Shown piece after piece: positions 8,467 to 17,362 of a DNA stretch of 64,000 bases. The stretch comes from Chloroflexota bacterium (GTDB lineage: Bacteria; Chloroflexota; Dehalococcoidia; Lucifugimonadales; Lucifugimonadaceae), in NCBI GenBank assembly GCA_024275195.1, contig JAJRZP010000137.1, positions 1 through 64,000 of the forward strand, given 5' to 3'. How positions within the stretch are numbered: position 1 is the first letter of the stretch; each line of letters opens with the position of its first letter. The notes below the pieces were generated by a model. The model was given only the letters and a program-made list of their open reading frames with translations, searched no databases and was not told the origin of the DNA. The position numbers and the translations under genes are program-made.

Positions 8467-9609
8467 TTGACCGACTGGCTCGATCTCGCCAATTCCAAGA
8501 AAAATGAGCTTTTCGAGCTTATAGAAATGCTTGTGCGGATCGAGACTCCCACCAGCGACAAAGCCGCAAACGACCGAATCTCGATGATCGCAGCCGATCT
8601 ACTCAGATCACTCGGCGGTGAGGTGACTGTCCATCCGCAGATTGAGTTTGGCGACCATGTCACCGCCAGTTGGGCAGCCAGTAACGGCAGCACCGACAAA
8701 CACGCCCTGATAGTGGGGCATCTCGACACAGTGTGGCCGCACGGCACGCTCGAACGGATGGGTTACTACGAAGAAGATGGGCGAATGTACGGTCCTGGCG
8801 TGCTCGATATGAAAGCCGGAATTGCGACGACGATCATCGGACTACGGGTGCTTCAGGATAATGATCTCTGGCCAGATCGCCCGATAAAAGTTCTATTCAA
8901 CACCGATGAAGAAGTCGGCAGCCCCTCGTCACGCCCTCTGGTAGAAGAATCGGCCGTCAATGCCGAGTATGCACTGATCATGGAACCCGGTCAGGCGGGT
9001 GCTGGTGCGCTCAAGACTCAGCGCAAGGGCCTTGGTGAATTTCGAATATCTGTCGAAGGAAAAGCAAGCCACGCCGGTGCATTCCCCGAGCGCGGTGCAT
9101 CTGCTATTCACGAACTCGCGTTGAGAATCATCGAGCTTCAGGGGATGAATGATTGGGCGAACGGCATCACCGTCAACACCGGGTTAATCTCAGGGGGCTC
9201 GGCCCGGAACACCATTCCTGCATCAGCCGATGCCACCATCGACGTTCGGGTGCGAACGAACGAACAAGCTGCCCGAATCGAAACAGAAATCAGGTCGATG
9301 AAGCCGGAAATAGCGGGAACTACACTCACGATTTCTGGCAGCTTTCACCGCCCACCGATGGAACGAACCCCTGAACTGGCTGAACTTGCCGAGAAACTGA
9401 TCGATTGGTCGAACGATTTTGGGTTCGAGCTTACTGAAGAGTCGACTGGTGGCGGCAGCGATGCCAATCTGACAGCAGCAATGGGTGTCCCCTCGGCCGA
9501 CGGTCTCGGATCGAAGGGATTGAATCCACATGCCGAAGGCGAAAACATCGAAATCGGCGAGCAAGTCAATCGGCTGGCATTGTTCATGAAAGCGCTACAC
9601 TCGCTGTAG
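8467..9609 (+). CDS. M20-family metallopeptidase (glutamate carboxypeptidase-like)
   Basis: 380 residues of the M20/ArgE-DapE-CPG2 family, dinuclear zinc hydrolases that release C-terminal or acyl amino acids in the cytoplasm. Metal ligands are visible in GHLDTVWPHGT, GPGVLDMKAG and NTDEEVGSPSS (catalytic Glu-Glu pair), and a late histidine in GLNPHAEGE. The dimerisation domain lies at about 180-290, with the family signature GKASHAGAFPERGASAI. The start is a TTG (8467); no strong Shine-Dalgarno is visible. It is followed 11 nt later by the UspA gene and so probably shares a transcript. Substrate specificity cannot be assigned. Confidence 0.88.
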   Translation: MTDWLDLANSKKNELFELIEMLVRIETPTSDKAANDRISMIAADLLRSLGGEVTVHPQIEFGDHVTASWAASNGSTDKHALIVGHLDTVWPHGTLERMGYYEEDGRMYGPGVLDMKAGIATTIIGLRVLQDNDLWPDRPIKVLFNTDEEVGSPSSRPLVEESAVNAEYALIMEPGQAGAGALKTQRKGLGEFRISVEGKASHAGAFPERGASAIHELALRIIELQGMNDWANGITVNTGLISGGSARNTIPASADATIDVRVRTNEQAARIETEIRSMKPEIAGTTLTISGSFHRPPMERTPELAELAEKLIDWSNDFGFELTEESTGGGSDANLTAAMGVPSADGLGSKGLNPHAEGENIEIGEQVNRLALFMKALHSL

Positions 9610-9619
9610 TAGAACGACA

Positions 9620-10594
9620 ATGACTCAGCAGCAAGATTCGATGCCACGGACTCAGGATGAGAGTCGACGCTCAGCCGTCGATCGCGGACGGGCGATGAAC
9701 ATGGACCGAATTCTAGTACCGCTCAACGGCTACCGTCGATCAGAGCAAATTCTGCCTTATGCATCAATGCTGGCAGACTGGTTCAACGGCGAGATTACCC
9801 TCTTTCACAGCCTCCCTTCGACACACCCGGCACGCGGAGCCCGTCCGGGACAGGTCCACTACCCGGATGCACCTCATGATCGTGGTGCTGCGCTGGCTGC
9901 CGCCTATCTGGAGGAAGTCGTCAGCCGATTGGGTCCACACGGCGTGAAATCTCGCTGGGGCATCGCAACCGGCGAGGTAGCGACTATGATCACCTCACGC
10001 TCGGCTACAAGTTCGTTCGGGATTGTTGCCATCGCAACCGCGGTCAGGTCGCGGGCTCACCGCTTTATTTCAGCTGGACTTCTTGATGATCTCTGGAAAA
10101 CGACCTCTGTCCCGCTTCTCATCGTTAATCCTCACCACGTGACCCTGAACGGGGAACCACCAGTCGCTCCGAAAACGATGATTGTTCCGTGTACTCAAGG
10201 AACTTCCGATGCAGCCCTGCCCGTGGCGAGCGCGCTGGCTGGAGCAAGCAAGTCGAATGTGAAAATCATTCTGGCAAAATCGGCTCTGACTGGCGAAATC
10301 GAAGACCGACTCATAAACTTTTTCACCGCTGATGGTGTTCGAGTCGAGATCGAAAACGGCTCCAAGAATTTCGTGGGACAGGTTCTCAAGAACCAGGCGG
10401 AAAACAAAGGCTCGTGGGTGATCGTCGGTTCCAAGATGCGCTCTGGACTACGCAGAACTATTCTGGGCAGTGTCGCCGACATGCTTGCGCGGGAGGCAAT
10501 CGGACCAATCATTGTGGCACCGGACCCGAAGGTAATGAGTCAGCGAAAACGGTCAGCTCACGACGCTACTCGCGATCTTGCCTCATCGCTCTAG
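9620..10594 (+). CDS. Tandem universal stress protein (UspA)
   Basis: 324 residues carrying two Usp domains. The first, about 29-165, begins DRILVPLNGYRRSEQIL; the second, about 183-308, begins KTMIVPCTQGTSDAAL and ends with the ATP-binding loop GSKMRSGLRRTILGSVAD. The first domain lacks an evident G-x2-G-x9-G loop, so only the second is likely to bind ATP. An ATG at 9695 is an alternative start that would remove a 25-residue charged extension. The role is a cytoplasmic stress-associated nucleotide-binding protein; its partner is unknown. Confidence 0.85.
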   Translation: MTQQQDSMPRTQDESRRSAVDRGRAMNMDRILVPLNGYRRSEQILPYASMLADWFNGEITLFHSLPSTHPARGARPGQVHYPDAPHDRGAALAAAYLEEVVSRLGPHGVKSRWGIATGEVATMITSRSATSSFGIVAIATAVRSRAHRFISAGLLDDLWKTTSVPLLIVNPHHVTLNGEPPVAPKTMIVPCTQGTSDAALPVASALAGASKSNVKIILAKSALTGEIEDRLINFFTADGVRVEIENGSKNFVGQVLKNQAENKGSWVIVGSKMRSGLRRTILGSVADMLAREAIGPIIVAPDPKVMSQRKRSAHDATRDLASSL

Positions 10595-10627
10595 CGCGAG
10601 ACCAAGTCGTCAACCTGGATGCTGTGG

Positions 10628-10990
10628 TCAGCCGTTCGAGTCTTCCTGATTGCGGCGGATATAGTAGCCGCCCAGAGCGCCAACGGTGGCACCAAACCAT
10701 GTGTACGGTATCAATGCCAGCACGGCGATCATAACCCAGGTCGTTGGAATGTTGAGAATCTCATCTACACCCACCACGAACTTCAGTAGCATAACCACTA
10801 TCGCCGGGATGAACATCAACAGAGCGGTTAGCGCGCCAAATTTGATGATCCCGTTCTGATCGATTTCGGCAACGCCACTGCCGATAAACCCGGCAACAAA
10901 CGGACTCACCGGGGCCGCAACATAGTGGACGATCGGAATCACGAGTGATGCAATCATAATTCCGAATCCGACGAGAACTCCTTTAAACAT
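10628..10990 (-). CDS. Small membrane protein of unknown function
   Basis: 120 residues, almost entirely hydrophobic, with three to four predicted membrane segments: FKGVLVGFGIMIASLVIPIV, a glycine-rich re-entrant stretch SPFVAGFIGSG, LTALLMFIPAIVVMLLKFVV, and VMIAVLALIPYTWFGATVG. A basic tail (YYIRRNQEDSNG) ends it. The ORF track extends 57 residues upstream, but the ATG at 10990 has AGGAG seven bases before it, so the shorter form is preferred. It sits in the same direction as and downstream of the OsmC gene. No family was recognised. Confidence 0.7.
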   Translation of the reverse strand: MFKGVLVGFGIMIASLVIPIVHYVAAPVSPFVAGFIGSGVAEIDQNGIIKFGALTALLMFIPAIVVMLLKFVVGVDEILNIPTTWVMIAVLALIPYTWFGATVGALGGYYIRRNQEDSNG

Positions 10991-11094
10991 TTGGAATCTC
11001 CTATCCAGAGGATCTGCTTCACACGAAATCGACGCTTCATTCAGGTTACGACTCGTACTCCGTCCCGCAAAGGGCAATGACCTGCCGGGAACGG

Positions 11095-11520
11095 TTAACT
11101 GGCGAGCCGAACCGTCTCGTCGAACTTGTGTGTCCCGGCGAGTGTCTTTCTCACAGGGCACCTCGTCGATATGTCTGAAAGTCGCTTGATTTGTCCTTCG
11201 TCGAGATCACCATGTAGAACCAGTTCGATCATGAAGTGCTCAACCAGTCCACTTTTCTGCTCGACGTTTGCCGCATCCTCAGCGTGAATACGATCGTGTT
11301 GAATATCGACTTCAACTCGGTCGAGTCGCCAATCTTTGCGCTTCGCATACAGAAGCAGTGTCATCGTCATGCATGATCCTAGTGCCCCAAGCAGAAGATC
11401 GTACGGACCCGGCCCTGAACCGTCGCCTGCTTCAGGTGGTTCATCAGCGATCCAGGAATGATCGCCCGCCTCGACACGAACCTGAAGGTTCTGGACACTT
11501 TCAACTGAAACTCTCGCCAC
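11095..11520 (-). CDS. OsmC/Ohr-family peroxiredoxin-like protein
   Basis: 141 residues of the OsmC fold. It has the two conserved thiolate cysteines, one in LLLGALGSCMTMTLLLYAKR on the central helix and one in DISTRCPVRKTL, which act on organic hydroperoxides or persulfides. The start is a GTG at 11520 with GGAG seven bases upstream. The product is cytoplasmic and dimeric in known members. It may form a short transcript with the small membrane gene 104 nt downstream. Confidence 0.88.
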   Translation of the reverse strand: MARVSVESVQNLQVRVEAGDHSWIADEPPEAGDGSGPGPYDLLLGALGSCMTMTLLLYAKRKDWRLDRVEVDIQHDRIHAEDAANVEQKSGLVEHFMIELVLHGDLDEGQIKRLSDISTRCPVRKTLAGTHKFDETVRLAS

Positions 11521-11670
11521 AGGTCATCTCCTCATCTGGCAGCACACTGCATCATCCGTTGCAGTAGTATCTTCCCATCTTGCACTTCACGCCGTACGGT
11601 GTTCACCGCCGGATGTTTCTGTTGCCTGCCTGTTTGAAGTCACGTACCACATATCGAACCAGCAAAAATC

Positions 11671-12129
11671 ATGCCAAATCAAGATGCCTCGCTAACCGGA
11701 TCTGACAGAGTTGCGCTCGTTCAAGTTCTCAATCGAATTGTTCCACACGATCATTCCGAACTGGCGGCGGGAACACTTGGGATTCTTGAAACAGTCGAAC
11801 AACGGCTGCAGAACGACCCGCCGTCTCGTACCGCGTTCATGCGAATAGTCGAGGCACTCTCGCTCGACATGATGTCCCACGCTGTCGGTGGTTTCACAGC
11901 ACTGACCAATGAAGAACAGATCTCATCCATCCGTAACATCGAAACGACACTTCCCAGTGAGTTCAACATCGTCCTGAAACTGGTGCGAGATGTCTACTAC
12001 GAAGATGAACGAACGCCAGATAGACCTGAAAATTTCGATAGCGAAGCCGAGCTATTCGGAAAGATCGAACTCAGTGATGATGCTGATGAAGATCGCCCGC
12101 CACGCCACCATATCCATAAGCTGTCGTAA
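11671..12129 (+). CDS. Gluconate 2-dehydrogenase subunit 3-like protein
   Basis: 152 residues, helical and acidic at the C-terminus. The pattern LVQVLNRIVPHDHSE near the N-terminus and FNIVLKLVRDVYYEDER near residue 105 resembles the small gamma subunit of membrane gluconate dehydrogenases (Gluconate_2-dh3), but there is no Tat signal and no flavoprotein or cytochrome partner next to it. The C-terminus (ADEDRPPRHHIHKLS) is His-rich. The nucleoside hydrolase follows 27 nt later, so co-transcription is likely. The assignment rests on weak similarity recognised by eye. Confidence 0.5.
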   Translation: MPNQDASLTGSDRVALVQVLNRIVPHDHSELAAGTLGILETVEQRLQNDPPSRTAFMRIVEALSLDMMSHAVGGFTALTNEEQISSIRNIETTLPSEFNIVLKLVRDVYYEDERTPDRPENFDSEAELFGKIELSDDADEDRPPRHHIHKLS

Positions 12130-12156
12130 ATCGGATAGGTACGAATCGAGTAATCA

Positions 12157-13050
12157 GTGGCAGACAACGATATAAAGGTTCTCTTCGATACTGACATCGG
12201 CTCCGATATCGACGATGCGGCAGCACTTGCCTACCTGCTCGCCCAGCAGCGCTGCAACCTGTTGGGCATCACAACGGTCTCTGGTCAACCAGTTGAACGT
12301 GCGAAGCTGGCAAGCGCCATCTGCATCGCCGCAGGCCGTGAGGTTCCGATCGTACCCGGCGGTGAAGATCGACTCGACGGCCCGACCCGGCAACCGAACG
12401 TGCCGCAATCGTCAGTCCTCCCGAACTGGCAGCATGACACCGATTTCGGGAATCAGAGTGCGGTCGAGTTCATGGCGGAAATGATCCACGGAAACCCGCA
12501 CGAGATAACACTGCTCGCCGTCGGCCCAATGACGAACATCGGTCGTTTGTTCAAAGAATATCCAGAAACTGCGGCGCTGCTGAAATCACTTCACATGATG
12601 ATCGGAAGATTTTCTGCGAAACCTGAGTTGCCAACTGCCGAGTGGAACGCCCATTGTGACCCGGCAGCGGCGAGTGTCATCTATGCGACAAAAGTCCCGG
12701 TTCACATCTCAATCGGGCTTGATGTAACCCACCAGCTAGTCATGGACTCGAGACAGGTTCGTGAATACTTTCAGCATCCTCTACTCAAGCCGGTTTACGA
12801 GATGTCAGAAGTGTGGTTTTCGGCGCGCGATCAGTTGAGATTCCACGATCCACTCGCTGCAGTCGCATTGTTCGATAGATCGATCTGCGAGTACCAGTCG
12901 GGTTCGGTATCCATTAAACGTACTGAAGATCGCTCCAATGGCGAGACATTGTGGGAAGCCGATGCCGACGGGCCGCATCGTGTCGGCGTCACAGTCGATC
13001 CAGACCGTTTCTTTGCTTCCTATTTCAAGGTGTTCAGCCAAGCAGACTGA
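12157..13050 (+). CDS. Nucleoside hydrolase (IunH/RihB family)
   Basis: 297 residues. The N-terminal calcium-binding fingerprint DTDIGSDIDDAAAL identifies the inosine-uridine nucleoside N-ribohydrolase family, which cleaves ribonucleosides to base and ribose. ITLLAVGPMTNIGRL and the later HDPLAAVALFD (His-Asp near residue 230) are also conserved family motifs. The start is a GTG (12157). It is a cytoplasmic purine/pyrimidine salvage enzyme. The preferred base cannot be inferred. Confidence 0.9.
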   Translation: MADNDIKVLFDTDIGSDIDDAAALAYLLAQQRCNLLGITTVSGQPVERAKLASAICIAAGREVPIVPGGEDRLDGPTRQPNVPQSSVLPNWQHDTDFGNQSAVEFMAEMIHGNPHEITLLAVGPMTNIGRLFKEYPETAALLKSLHMMIGRFSAKPELPTAEWNAHCDPAAASVIYATKVPVHISIGLDVTHQLVMDSRQVREYFQHPLLKPVYEMSEVWFSARDQLRFHDPLAAVALFDRSICEYQSGSVSIKRTEDRSNGETLWEADADGPHRVGVTVDPDRFFASYFKVFSQAD

Positions 13051-13056
13051 AACTTC

Positions 13057-14151
13057 TTACACCAGGTCGAAAGTTATTTCGAACTCGGCGCAGATATCAC
13101 GGAACCAATCGACAACCTCCGGGTGCAACGGCACTCCGTTAGCGCGTCGTTCCTCTCGGGTCTCGTACTCTGGCAAGCCCGCGTACAGAACACGCTCCTC
13201 GCCCGGCATCGGCTTCGTTGCAGCAAGCCCACTCACCATGCCATCCATGTTTGCCTTGAACTCGTCCACATCTCCAAACGCATCAACCGAGTAGGCTGCT
13301 ACGAAGTGGGCGCGTCGTGTACGAGAAAGAGTTCCAAAGCCGGGTGCGAATGAGAGTTGGCCGCACAGAATGTCGACGATAACCCCGAGGCCGTATCCCT
13401 TGTGCGATCCAAGCTCGCGTGTTGAACCCAGCGGAAGTTGCATACGCATCGAATTTGCAGCGAAATCAGCCACCGCTCCACCGGTCATATCTGGCGTTCC
13501 GTCATCGTCTGCAACCCAACCCGGCGACATTCCCTTGCCCATACGGTTGGCAAGCCCGATCTTATTCCCCGCAATCGAAGTCATCGCGGCATCGAACATG
13601 AATGTTGGCTCATTGTTCCCGGGTGCAGCGAACGCTATTGGATTCGTCCCAAGCTGAGCCTCGGCACCGAAAGTAGGAACCATCGCCTTACCACCAGCAG
13701 TCATGCACCAGCCAATCATGTCCTGATCTGCCGCCATCATGACATGGTACCCGGCTGCCCCGAGATGGCCAGAGTTTCGCACTGCCACGACCCCTGTACC
13801 GACGGCTTTTGCCTTCTCAATCGCGATCTCCATCGCCTTCGGGGCGATCATCAGGCCCAGACCGCCATCACCATCGATCGTCGCGGTTGATGGCGTTTCC
13901 TTGATGATCTTCATTTCGGGGTTAGCGTTCAAAATATCGGAGTTGTACGCCGATACGTAAGCCCGCAACATGTTCGACACACCGTGAGTGTCTATGCCGC
14001 TTTCATCGGCGAACATCAATACATCGGCACCAAGCCTGGCCTCCGATTCTGCGACACCGCATTTCATAAAAACCTGCTCGGTAGCAGACCGCAGCCTGTC
14101 TACATCAACACGGACGGCTATGTCGTCAGGCACCTGAAAGTGCTTTAGCAA
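13057..14151 (-). CDS. Ldh2/malate-lactate dehydrogenase-family oxidoreductase
   Basis: 364 residues of the Ldh2 fold, NAD(P)-dependent 2-hydroxyacid or ureidoglycolate dehydrogenases unrelated to Rossmann malate dehydrogenase. Family features: ESGIDTHGVSNMLRAY with the catalytic histidine, VRNSGHLGAAGYHV, GTNPIAFAAPG, and SHKGYGLGVIVDIL. The start is a TTG at 14151. It overlaps no neighbour and is convergent with the nucleoside hydrolase. A second divergent member is encoded at 20024-21037. The substrate is unknown. Confidence 0.88.
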   Translation of the reverse strand: MLKHFQVPDDIAVRVDVDRLRSATEQVFMKCGVAESEARLGADVLMFADESGIDTHGVSNMLRAYVSAYNSDILNANPEMKIIKETPSTATIDGDGGLGLMIAPKAMEIAIEKAKAVGTGVVAVRNSGHLGAAGYHVMMAADQDMIGWCMTAGGKAMVPTFGAEAQLGTNPIAFAAPGNNEPTFMFDAAMTSIAGNKIGLANRMGKGMSPGWVADDDGTPDMTGGAVADFAANSMRMQLPLGSTRELGSHKGYGLGVIVDILCGQLSFAPGFGTLSRTRRAHFVAAYSVDAFGDVDEFKANMDGMVSGLAATKPMPGEERVLYAGLPEYETREERRANGVPLHPEVVDWFRDICAEFEITFDLV

Positions 14152-14376
14152 CTCGAACCCCTCGATACGAACGTTTTGGCGACTTGTGTAGCTTCCAGCT
14201 TCGGAGCTTGTGTAGACGCCTGAATCCTGTCGAACCGGCGGAATACTAGCACCATATTCACCAGAGTTTCACACACCGCTGAGACTTCTGATTGCCTATT
14301 TGCTAGTCTGGAAATGTTCCTGAACCAAAAGCCTAACCCACTTGCAGCCAGTTGCAACGTTGTGGCTAAAGGTAGA

Positions 14377-14452
<76 letters not shown>

Positions 14453-14461
14453 GAGGTATTT

Positions 14462-14497
14462 AAAGACGCCGACTCAATAATGGGTCGGCGTCTTTTT
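14462..14497 (+). terminator. Intrinsic terminator of tRNA-Ala
   Basis: AAAGACGCCGAC and GTCGGCGTCTTT form a 12-bp stem around TCAATAATGG, followed by TT. It begins 10 nt after the tRNA. Confidence 0.9.
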
Positions 14498-14702
14498 GTC
14501 ACCACGGAATGTACCTCGGTCGTACGCATGCCACCAGATCCGTATCACACACCGTGAGTAAAAATTCTGTAACCAATCTGTAAGAAATTTCATGGGCGCG
14601 TCATATTCGCTCTCCAAACTCCTACTTCAGTGCTGGCAGTAGGTCGTCGTTCGATGGTCAATCTGCCGTATTAGGAATAAGTACTTGAAGCGGAGATATG
14701 AA

Positions 14703-16382
14703 ATGAAAAAGCGCTCATGGTTGCCGATCCGTTCGGTAGTTCTAGCTCTCAGCGTACTGCTCGTTACAGCAGCCGTTGCCTGCGGATCAGGTGACCCAAC
14801 TCCCCAACCTGTCGTATCGGAACCAACTGCCACTGTGAACGACGCTGCGGTAGATGACGGTTCAACGGCGGGTGATGACGCCATGGATGGCGATGCCGAC
14901 ATGAAAGACGACGCCATGGATGGCGATGCCGACATGAAAGACGACGCTATGGATGGCGACGGCGACATGAAAGACGACGCCATGGACGGCGACGGCGACA
15001 TGAAAGACGACGCCATGGACGGCGACGGCGACATGAAAGACGACGCCATGGACGGCGAAGGCGACATGAAAGACGACGCCATGGACGGCGATGCCGACAT
15101 GAAAGATGACGAGATGATGAGTGACGACGAAATGGTCGAACACCAGGGCCCTGTGTTCACGGTGCTGATCGAAAACATCGGCACAGTGTTCGATTTCTCA
15201 TCGAGCGGTGTAGCTGGGGATGGCCCTGCCGGACCCGGAGACAAGTTCTCATTTGAGTTCGAGGCCGCCCCCGGTGACGCTCTGTCGTTCGCCACAATGT
15301 TCGTGCCGTCTAACGACTTCTTTTTCGCCCCTTCTGAGCAAGGCATACAGCTTTACGACGAGAGCGGGAATCCCCTGTCAGGAGATGTGACCGACCAAAT
15401 CATGCTGTGGGACGCAGGAGTTGAAGCCGATCAGGAGCCCGGTGCCGGTTCAGAACAGCCACTGATGAACAGCGGCAATAGCCCCGACACCCCTGACACG
15501 GACAGCACGGTTCGTGTAGCTGCCGACACGTTTGGCAACCTGCCAACTGTTGCGAGTGTGGTGCGAGTCACGGTGACTCACCTCGGTGGAACTCGATTCG
15601 AGGCAGTCATTGAAAACGTGTCCACAGGTACCACTCTGGTAACTGCCGACGGCGTCTCTTCGGCTGTTCCGTTGACTCCCCCGCTGTGGGTTGTTCACTC
15701 GAACCCGGCTCCGTTGTTCTCCGAAGCCGAGATTGACCGTGGCGAGGGACTTGAAGTTCTGGCGGAGACCGGTGCAGCGGCTCAGCTAGCTGCTTCGATC
15801 GCGGCTCGTACCGGGCTGACATCACCCATCGCACCGGGCGTATTCGCAGTCATCGATGGAGATGCCCAGTTGTACCAGATCGGTGAGGCAGATCAGGGTA
15901 TCGGCCTGGAGGCCCTTGCAGAAGACGGCTCTCCGGCTCAGCTCGCAGATTCAATATCCGCAGCAGCCGGTGTGGTCAGTTCAGGTTCGTTCACGACCCC
16001 TTCAGGAGCAGATGGCCCAGCGCCAGCACTCCCGGGAGACTCCTACGAGTTCACTTTCGAAGCGGTGATCGGCGATCGACTGTCGCTGGCGACAATGCTC
16101 GTTCAAACAAACGACCTGTTCTTCGCTCCCGAGTTTGGCTGGATTGATCTGTTCAGTGCTTCGGGTGAACCGATCAGTGGTGACCTAACCTCGCAGTTCC
16201 TTCTCTGGGATGCGGGCACGGAAGTGAATCAGGCTCCGGGCGCTGGACCCGACCAGGCGCCTCGTCAGGCTGAACCTGACACTGGCGAATCAGAGACAGC
16301 GAACGTGGCCCCGGTTGACGACGGTTACACCTACCCAGATGTTGACGCGATGATTCGTGTGACGATCACGTCGCAGGGTTAG
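14703..16382 (+). CDS. Spondin-domain lipoprotein with acidic 11-residue tandem repeats
   Basis: 559 residues. The ATG at 14703 has GGAG seven bases upstream and is preferred over the TTG at 14685. A lipoprotein signal (SVLLVTAAVACGSG) precedes a short Thr/Pro linker and seven copies of DDAMDGDADMK (about residues 58-134). Two spondin-N-like domains follow: FTVLIENIGTVFDFSSSG with PGDALSFATMFVPSNDFFF at about 155-255, and a second at about 410-490 with SLATMLVQTNDLFFAP. Between them is a segment VVHSNPAPLFSEAEIDRG typical of bacterial spondin-domain proteins. The acidic repeats suggest divalent-cation binding or a charged spacer at the cell surface. It precedes the two-component pair. Function is unknown. 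Confidence 0.82.
   Translation: MKKRSWLPIRSVVLALSVLLVTAAVACGSGDPTPQPVVSEPTATVNDAAVDDGSTAGDDAMDGDADMKDDAMDGDADMKDDAMDGDGDMKDDAMDGDGDMKDDAMDGDGDMKDDAMDGEGDMKDDAMDGDADMKDDEMMSDDEMVEHQGPVFTVLIENIGTVFDFSSSGVAGDGPAGPGDKFSFEFEAAPGDALSFATMFVPSNDFFFAPSEQGIQLYDESGNPLSGDVTDQIMLWDAGVEADQEPGAGSEQPLMNSGNSPDTPDTDSTVRVAADTFGNLPTVASVVRVTVTHLGGTRFEAVIENVSTGTTLVTADGVSSAVPLTPPLWVVHSNPAPLFSEAEIDRGEGLEVLAETGAAAQLAASIAARTGLTSPIAPGVFAVIDGDAQLYQIGEADQGIGLEALAEDGSPAQLADSISAAAGVVSSGSFTTPSGADGPAPALPGDSYEFTFEAVIGDRLSLATMLVQTNDLFFAPEFGWIDLFSASGEPISGDLTSQFLLWDAGTEVNQAPGAGPDQAPRQAEPDTGESETANVAPVDDGYTYPDVDAMIRVTITSQG
14874..15104 (+). repeat. Seven 33-bp coding tandem repeats
   Basis: Seven consecutive in-frame units of GATGACGCCATGGATGGC... 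encode DDAM-D-GD/GE-A/G-DMK. Units differ only at synonymous sites and at the D/E and A/G positions, indicating recent expansion with selection for the acidic peptide. Open frames on the minus strand through this block are shadows. Confidence 0.95.
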
Positions 16383-16398
16383 CGCCGACCTCCGCACG

Positions 16399-16434
16399 CC
16401 CTCGGCATCGGCATAACAATGCCGGTGTCGGGGG
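16399..16434 (+). terminator. Terminator-like long hairpin after spondin lipoprotein gene
   Basis: CCCTCGGCATCGGCAT and ATGCCGGTGTCGGGGG pair over 16 bp with three G-U wobbles around AACA, 16 nt after the stop. There is no strong U-run, so it may instead stabilise the mRNA 3' end. Confidence 0.55.
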
Positions 16435-16585
16435 TAACTCTGTTTGCCAGACCGGGAATCAGGTAATCAGCAACTGCAAAGTTCGATTTATCGGGACTAC
16501 AGGCAAGAATCACCAACCCGTTTGCTGAACTTCCCAGCAGGGAAACCAAACATCCGCCCATGCCCGGTTCTCGTAAATTGATTCA

Positions 16586-17362
16586 ATGACTACCTACAAG
16601 AGTGCCACTCCTCCATCGTCAACTGGCGCACTGATCTCCGATTCTCTCATTGACGTGATTCCAACTGAGCAGCGACGCGTGCTGGTGGTTGAAGACGATC
16701 CAAGCGTGGGTGAAGTAATCTCTCGCTACCTGCAACGCGAAAGCTTCGAGGCTCCGGTCATTCGTAACGGGCTGGAGGCACTTGAGATTCAATCACGGGA
16801 CGGTTCAGACCTAATAATTCTCGATCTGATGCTGCCGGGGCTCGGTGGGCTTGAGATCGCAAAGCAACTACGTTCCCGCAACGATACGACGCCGATAATC
16901 ATTCTCACCGCGAGACATAGTGAATCCGATGTGGTTCTGGGGCTCGGATTGGGTGCGGACGACTATGTTGCAAAGCCGTTCAGCCCGGCTGAACTCGTGG
17001 CGAGGGTACATGCTGTTCTACGTCGACGGGTGGTCGCCCCGGATATCGGCGGAGGGGTGATCCGAGTTGCCGACCTGACTATCTCTCCCGCTACTCGTTC
17101 AGTTTCTCGCGGGGATGTTCAGTACGAACTTACGTCGACTGAATTCGATCTCCTCCATCACCTTGCGAGCAGACCCGGCCGGGTTTTCTCTCGGGAACAC
17201 CTTCTGCAAGACGTTTGGAACTATAGCCATGCTGGTGACCCAAGTACCGTGACGGTACACATCAGGCGCTTGCGGGCAAAGATTGAAAACGATCCCGCGC
17301 GACCGCAATTCATAAAAACCGTTTGGGGAGTTGGATACAAATTCCAGTACGCGTCGCCATGA
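16586..17362 (+). CDS. OmpR/PhoB-family response regulator
   Basis: 258 residues. The receiver domain (about 31-145) has the acidic pocket VVEDD, the phospho-acceptor in LIILDLMLPG, and the signalling Thr and Lys in LTARH and YVAKPFSP. A winged-helix DNA-binding domain follows at about 160-255, with ELTSTEFDLLHHLASRPGRV and VHIRRLRAKIE and VWGVGYKF. The N-terminal 30 residues are a Ser/Thr-rich extension. It overlaps the histidine kinase gene by the ATGA motif, so the two form an operon. A role in controlling the upstream lipoprotein gene is an inference from proximity. Confidence 0.93.
   Translation: MTTYKSATPPSSTGALISDSLIDVIPTEQRRVLVVEDDPSVGEVISRYLQRESFEAPVIRNGLEALEIQSRDGSDLIILDLMLPGLGGLEIAKQLRSRNDTTPIIILTARHSESDVVLGLGLGADDYVAKPFSPAELVARVHAVLRRRVVAPDIGGGVIRVADLTISPATRSVSRGDVQYELTSTEFDLLHHLASRPGRVFSREHLLQDVWNYSHAGDPSTVTVHIRRLRAKIENDPARPQFIKTVWGVGYKFQYASP

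Noticed and set aside
14874-15104. CRISPR-like array of 33-bp units
   Set aside because: Units are contiguous without spacers, in frame, and encode DDAMDGDADMK; they are protein repeats.
14862-15143. Minus-strand ORFs through the acidic repeat (VFHVAVAVHGV type)
   Set aside because: Antisense shadows of the repeat block; no ribosome site or family features.
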